Assembly: GCA_029962745.1 (NCBI GenBank)
Contig: CM057151.1
Span: 36,405,081 to 36,469,080 of the forward strand
DNA: 64,000 bases
Origin: Echinometra lucunter
Lineage: Eukaryota > Echinodermata > Echinoidea > Camarodonta > Echinometridae
Reading direction: 5' to 3'
Program-made: the position numbers and the translations under genes
The notes under the pieces: model-generated
What the model was told of the DNA's origin: nothing
Seen by the model: the letters and a program-made list of their open reading frames with translations, nothing else
Database searches by the model: none
Shown: positions 57,776 to 64,000 of the stretch, in pieces
Layout: the number at the start of each line of letters is the position of its first letter
Position numbering within the stretch: the stretch's first letter is position 1

Positions 57776-58530
57776 AATTAAAGTATTATTGCTATCATAA
57801 ATATAACGTTTTGTGTACCGCTAAATTTGTGCACATTTTTATGTGTCACCACATGTCAGTATTATACAGTTGACCTCAGTATGAACCGGTTTATTCTGAA
57901 TTGAGCCAGGTTACTTTTACGTCAGCTACACTGAAATGAAAATGTATGAATTGATATTACATAGAGAGAGGATTAGGCATGGTGAATTCTATCTTTTTTT
58001 ATCGAGCCAAGGACATTGACATATATTTCTGTTTTCTCATTGTTAATGGAGCAGTAAACCTTTAAAAATGAACAACAAAAACACAGGATTTTTGGTCCGC
58101 AGTACTATGCAAGTGACACAACAAAGATGTTTTACAACATACCCATATTATCTCTGTCTCATTACATACAGTATATAATGTGATGTGCAGTTTGCTAGAA
58201 ACCCCTGCACTTTTATGCCTCCTGTGCATGACTCTGAGGAGACAATATGATCAGGTGTTTTGGTTGCTAGGTAAGACTCAAGAATAAGATGTCAGTTAAC
58301 ATGCAAATATAGGATTTTATTCTGGTTATTACAATAATTAAAAAGTCATTTGAGCCATGAAGTTAACTGAATATAGGTGGAGGCATATAGAAGACGTGGT
58401 CACTATCAAATTTTGTTTGTACTTAAAATGATGTACTGCTGCGTATGTGAGCAAGCCTTTATCATGACTATAAAAACCAAGTGTCTTCCTTGTTTTATGG
58501 TTGACATACTACAAAGTTCTGTAAGAGAAA
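57776..58530. other. Intron sequence with no recognised feature
   Basis: Chance frames only (58377-58571). Confidence 0.5.
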
Positions 58531-58543
58531 GTTTGTTTTCATG

Positions 58544-58895
<352 letters not shown>

Positions 58896-59382
58896 TGAAC
58901 TGTTTCACTTCAATTGCTTTTGCTTCTTGTCACCAAGGACATAAGATGGTAGCGTAAAAAGCAGTAAAATTTTTAGCAACTTCATCTTTGGATCGTTTCC
59001 GAACTTTTCATCTTTGAAATGTCCTACTGAACAAATGCAGCATCCTCTTGAAAAGTGTTTGGAACTTCTTCTGTGTCATCACACTGTGAAGTGACTTAAC
59101 ATGTGAATAAACTTTCAGGAGCCATACTTGACTTAGAATACTGGTGACCTCCAAGTGAATTAACATCACAGTGTGTCTCCTTCGTGACAAAGAAATGACC
59201 ATTTTCAGTCTCATAATTGGAAGGATTTGCTTTGTAGGGCACATGGAAGAAGTTGCTGTAAATAATCAAGAAAAGATACATTTTGGTCACTTCTGTTCCA
59301 GAGTCAATGGGGTCCTGTCAAGTACTTTCATGCACTCTACAGTGCTAAGACATTCAAAGAGTGTTCTGTTTTGGTTGATAGT

Positions 59383-59599
59383 ATGGTGGCCCATGTGATG
59401 CAAAGTTCGTGCCACGGGTCTTGAATTTCGCACCGCGGGTCGTGAATTTCACGACGTGGGATGCAAAGTTTGCGCCACGGGTCATGAATTTCGCATCGCG
59501 GGTCATGAATTTCACGACTTGGGATGCAGAGTTCAGGACCTGGGATGCGAAATTCACGTCGCACATGACCTGTTGTCGAGCGTACTTAAGGGCCACCAT
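59383..59599. mobile_element. Element W: inverted ends around a 21-bp minisatellite
   Basis: The ends ATGGTGGCCC and GGGCCACCAT are exact inverses. Inside are about seven units of 21 bp with the core GGTCRTGAATTTCRC. Because 21 is a multiple of three, both strands stay open and give a 7-residue repeat (for example PRVMNFA on +). The core is CpG-rich. It is not a gene. Confidence 0.85.
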
Positions 59600-60395
59600 A
59601 TGATAGCATAACATAGATACAGATGAACATTACATGTCTGCTCATGTGATTTGTCATGTCTCTGTGGAGTCTGTCTGAAGCCTTTGATGAGGGCCTTCAC
59701 ATAAGCAACAGTTCAATGTGAAGCCAACAAGGCAGAGGAATGCTAAACATTCCGTCTGCACTCATTACAGTCGTTACCAGTAATCATTTGAAATACAATT
59801 AGTGGGACTGAATGCCAACGGTATTACAGCTCACCTTTATTCGAGTGCCAGCTTCTTAATCATGGGCCTTGATAATTATTTCAGTAGAGGGTGTAGGTAT
59901 TCTTAGAAAGTGCCTTGATTACGATCAGGAAGGCCTCTCTAAGAGGCGTAAGTTAAGAAAGGATACATGCTTTGCATGTTGGTTGAGTCTATTGAAATTA
60001 ATTATGTTGTAAAGGAGCTTGGCCACAAAAAGTGACTTAGATTTTTTTATCTTTTTCAACTTTAGGGATAGAACTGGAGTAATTCAAAAGAAAAAAAAAG
60101 TTTAACATTTTCTAAAAAATTGAAATGGTTGTTAGTATTTCAGAGTAAAAGGAAAAAGGTATTGAGCATTTTATCATTTGAAAATGCATGAAAACATGCA
60201 TGAGAGTTTTAAATCAAAGGACTTTTCAGAATTTTGTTGTTGTTGTTGTGCATTTCAGCAAATGTACTTATGCAAAAAGTTGACCTGATTGATTTAATTA
60301 TAAGGTGCTTTTCTACATGTATGTTTTTGTCTGTCTAAGAAATACTTTGAATAGATTATGATTCATAATTCACCCAAACGAGAGTTGCTAGCTTT

Positions 60396-60414
60396 GGGGG
60401 GGGGGGGGGGGGGG
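60396..60414. repeat. G19 homopolymer
   Basis: A run of 19 G flanked by GCTTT and ATGACTGGGGC. It may be variable in length. Confidence 0.9.
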
Positions 60415-60877
60415 ATGACTGGGGCACGACACCCCTGTCCCTTGAGAAAACAATGGAGTTATTATTACACTCACTGGCAGCTGTTTGGCCATTCCAGTTC
60501 TGATTAAATGTCCCCCTTTTTAGAGGTAATGATGCCCCTGAAAATTTTTTTGTCTATCGCTCGTCATTTATGTAGAACATTGTTTCCTTTCGCTGTTGAT
60601 AATAAAACTGCAAATGGTAGCCTATGACTACAAGTAGCAAACATACCAGACTGTCTAGGCACGAAAGACTCTGAAACGTGCATGACTGCATGGCCTGTTT
60701 TAATTCAATCATAAACAGTTTGCATGCAGAGATAATGTGTGACAAGGGCACTGTTTTGGTAATTGGCTCACAAAATACACGCAACATCTGTCTGTTCTAA
60801 TCGACAATGTTGCTTACAAATTTTTTTCCGGTGTACAGAAGCAATTAATATCAAAGCCTCTGGATGCTCCGAATCTG

Positions 60878-61000
60878 CGGGCCCATGCATCAAGAGGTAT
60901 GACCTTTGCTTTCAGCCGGGCTAAATTAGCCTAATTAAGTTTGGCCTAGACTTAATGGGTTCCACCGCTTATGATGCAACCATGTCTGTCTATTCTTCCA
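60878..61000. mobile_element. Possible GGGCCC-ended hairpin element
   Basis: GGGCCCATGCATCAAGAGGT near the left is weakly inverted on the right (ACCGCTTATGATGCAACC). GGCTAAATTAGCC lies at the centre. It could be a decayed relative of hairpins O and P. Support is weak. Confidence 0.35.
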
Positions 61001-61499
61001 GTCCAACTCATATGTGCGCATGGAAAAATGTTGTTCCCCAAATTGCTTTTGATTCATCTCAAACAAGTGCACACTGATCATGCTGTGTTATGAGGAATGG
61101 CAACACAGAAGCAGGCAGATGGGACTAAAGGTCATAGTTTTTTTCCCCTCATCTGGCTAATGAGTGCTGTTTCCAGTGACGAATGCAATTATGAAGGAAC
61201 TCATTTCAGGTGACCCCCAACTTCTGGGTCTGTCTTTTTTCTCCATTTCTCTAGTATACCTAAGTCTGACATTGAGTGAATTTTTAAAAGAAACTTTTGA
61301 GAAATGAACAGTTCTTCACCTGTATTTTAAGACCTTTTAAAAATTGCCTTTTCTCTTCTGCAGTGCAGGGGTAGAGAGGGTCAAACCTTCTGAAATTATA
61401 TGTAAATGAGTTTTTAAAATAAGATTTGGATAAATTGAGCTTATATATTGGTAAATGCACTTGAACAGTTTTCTGTATTACTTCATCTTCTCTCAAGCA

Positions 61500-61862
61500 C
61501 AGTTCTCAGTGCAGGTGGTAGCTTTGGGGGGCTCAAGAAGGCCCCCTATTGCTCTTTCTTCCTTTCAATAGAAGCACTCTAGCTCCCTTGCCCTTCATTT
61601 CTAAAGGAGGGGGGGGGGGCAGATCGGCTGCCCGCCTTTGAAGCTGAGGACCTTTTTTTTTTTTTTTTTTTTTTTTTTGCTTATCAGTGAATTTTGGGGA
61701 TAAAATAGATACCTGAAAATGCTGAGGACCTTCTTTTTTTTTTTTTTGCTTGTCACTATGTCAACATTTTTTTTGTTTGTAAAACAAACGCCTGAAAAAG
61801 CCGATCCCCCCTCCCCCCTCCCCCCTCCCCCCTCCGCCCTTGAAAAATTCTGGATCCGGCAC
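61500..61862. repeat. Homopolymer-rich repeat AA, copy in inverse
   Basis: It contains a T26 run, a T15 run, two copies of GCTGAGGACCTTY..TTTTGCTT, (CCCCCCT)n at 61806-61833, and the end AATTCTGGATCCGGCAC. Reversed, it parallels 41275-41530. Confidence 0.72.
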
Positions 61863-64000
61863 TGGGATTAGTGATGACATAGCCAACCCTATACCTTGGC
61901 TCCACACTAACTGTTTTGGTAAGGGATCCAGATGGAAATTCAGGGTGAATCTATTTTTTCTTGTGTTGCAATATTTCAAGTTGGAGGTGAAGGGGGGGGG
62001 GGGGGGGGCTGGACCTAATTTGCAGGGGCCCATGTGTTCTAGTGCCCACTAGTGTTGAGCCTTGCCTATACTCTGGCATCAGGTTCAGTGAAATGGTTTG
62101 ACAAGTTAATCAAGAATGAAGGTTGTGAGAAAAACAAACTGTTGGGGATTGGCTTGTTTTGACAACACCTATATTGATAGAACTGCCAATCACTGGCCAT
62201 CAGTCAGCAGACGAAGATAACAAGTAGTCCTTGGCTGCAGTCAGAAATTCCCAAATCCAAGAAACTTGACAAGAAGTGTTTTTCTACAATTTTTTCCTGT
62301 CATAATTCCCCTTTCTTCTGCTAATTTCGTAGAAATATGGCAGGGCTCAATTCTAACTGGGGTCATATGCACATTGATGCCTGTCTTTGAACTTCACACC
62401 CCTAAAATTCACATTCTAGAGGGGAACTGAAGGCATATGTACTCCAGAATAACAATTCAGACCCCTAGTGACAGCAGTTTACAGTGGAGCCATGAATATA
62501 GAGAAACTAGGTTACTGCATTGCAGCATCAGGACTTGTTATGCATTTTTAAAAAATGAAGAAAACAATATGTACAGTTCTCTAGAGATATTGCAAAGTAC
62601 ACTGTATGCCTGTTCATACAAGTTAGTATATTTTGTATACGAATTTTTAAATGGCATCATTATGTAGCTTTTATACTTTGAAAATAGAGAATTGAATTGA
62701 AAAACAGTATGGTACGGATATACATGAGACTTTTTGTCTTCTCTCAATGCAGTTTCTTTAATACTTCCCTATTATTTGTACATGATATATCATACTACAC
62801 ATTGTAAAGGGGGGAAAATCAGAACATCTGACTGACACACAGGAACAAAGAATAAAAGGCTATCAAAAAATGAGTTTGGTGTAAAAGTCAGTTACTTTTT
62901 TGATAGGGGTCTGGATTGAAATTCTGGGCCCTTTATGTATTAAGCCCTGTGTTGAAATTGTTTTGGGGTCCGGACCTAAATTCTAGCAGCCCATAACCCT
63001 GGGCCCTGTTATTGTCGAGCGCTGGTTGAAGAAAGATTAAAAAGAAAAAAAAAAGGAAGAAAAGAGTTCATGATTTATTACCTCGGTGACCAAACTTCTA
63101 ATCACAAATATTTAGATATTAGATATCTAAGGTAGATTGGAAAGTGTTCCTCCATTCAATCGTTATCTTAATTAATAGTTTGTATTTTATGTAATCAGAG
63201 TACTGAGTTAATCAAAAGAAGATGTACATGTATATAGTCTGTTCCAAGCCAGACAGACATTAATCCTGTGCTGAAGTATATGAGTTAATTCCAGACAGTT
63301 ACATGTATATGTTGTCCGGCTTGACAGTGTGTGTTGAAAACCAAATGGGAATGAAACTCATTTTGACAACCTTTTTTTTTTGTTTTGTTTTGAAAAAGCC
63401 TTTTGATTAGTTCTTTCATTCTGATAAGAAGTTTTACAAAGTATGTCACAAACAGAAGTTCATAAAGCATATCTTATAATCCTAATGAAACAAAATTATA
63501 CATGTGCAACAGCACTTGATGTGCTTCTCTAAACTGTCCTATAGTCGAGTCATGTCACGACAGTTGTTTTAGGCATATATATAGAAGATTAGACATATAT
63601 TTTGCTTTTTTTTCGTATTCCTTCGATGCTAATATTTTTTAGTTTTTTTTTCTGAAATTAAGACATTATTCAATCAAAATTCTTTGAAGTCATGCCCTGT
63701 TTTGTTGCCCAATAGGATCATTTTATATATTTACCAAAATGCTATAGATATTATATGAAATATTGAGTTCTAATCACCTGCTTTGACAAAAGATCTGCTG
63801 CAAATTCTATATCTGTATCAAAAACTTTTCCTTTGAGCCAACATTTAAAGCATTATAGATAAAAAGCATATTGCTATTCGTTGCTTATGACAAAGGAATA
63901 GATTGATAGGTACTGCAGGGAAACATGATTTTGTTGGATGAGAGTCATAAGGGCATAAAATCATCAAAGTTTATACAGCTTTAATGACCTTCTGGCTCCA
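61863..64000. other. Intron sequence, largely featureless
   Basis: A G17 run at about 61992-62008 and a weak duplicated phrase around GGGTCTGGATTGAAATTCTG (62909) and GGGTCCGGACCTAAATTCTA (62966). No exon was recognised up to the window end. Confidence 0.5.

Noticed and set aside
59337..59614. Repeat-protein gene with 7-residue repeats
   Set aside because: It derives from a 21-bp minisatellite that is open on both strands, with no start or splice context.

Overview
This is a window of animal nuclear DNA holding the middle of one large, intron-rich gene on the + strand. Three coding exons (6476-6607, 45109-45183, 58667-58805) join in frame. They encode 115 consecutive residues of a Ca2+/calmodulin-dependent protein kinase I (CaMKI)-type catalytic domain, from the glycine-rich loop to the catalytic-loop HRDLK. 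All have AG acceptors and GTAAGT donors. The first exon(s), the DFG/activation loop, the C-lobe and the calmodulin-binding tail lie outside the window. The visible introns are 38.5 kb and 13.5 kb, with >6.4 kb of intron upstream and >5.1 kb downstream. No other protein-coding host gene is supported.

Organism: the split kinase gene, tRNA-derived SINEs with ATT-rich tails, a CR1/L2-like LINE tail, a dense load of palindromic MITEs, a Helentron/pearl/Tsp-like element with 157-bp core repeats, and very frequent ACATGTA motifs suggest a marine deuterostome, most likely a sea urchin. This is inference; no species-diagnostic sequence was identified. A 500-N block (49743-50242) shows it is a draft scaffold.

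Layout: 1-6475 is upstream intron with TTAA-flanked repeats (families C, G, A), a hairpin element and a 166-bp triplicated tandem. 6608-45108 is the giant intron. It holds a mariner-like MITE, a SINE, a LINE 3' end, a back-to-back C-D-F repeat chain (10257-11533), further copies of A and G, a GAGACGTCTC-rich element (25851-26412), palindromic MITEs, several minisatellites, a 1-kb pyrimidine tract (34719-35712) and the 157-bp-repeat element (41637-43182). 45184-58666 holds more MITEs, the sequence gap, and a nested insertion in which a 1.85-kb foldback element (52518-54367) sits inside a TTAA element (52413-54680). 58806-64000 holds a 21-bp minisatellite element and homopolymer-rich repeats.

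The most interesting material is repeat biology rather than genes. At least five repeat families have TTAA at both ends, and some sit end to end sharing one TTAA. Three otherwise different families share a GTTGCCAA core, and one carries NRF-1-like palindromes. On the gene side, an upstream acceptor would add 20 in-frame codons to the kinase. No intact transposase was seen, so every DNA element here appears non-autonomous. Repeat families are given working letters (A, B, C ...); these are not database names.
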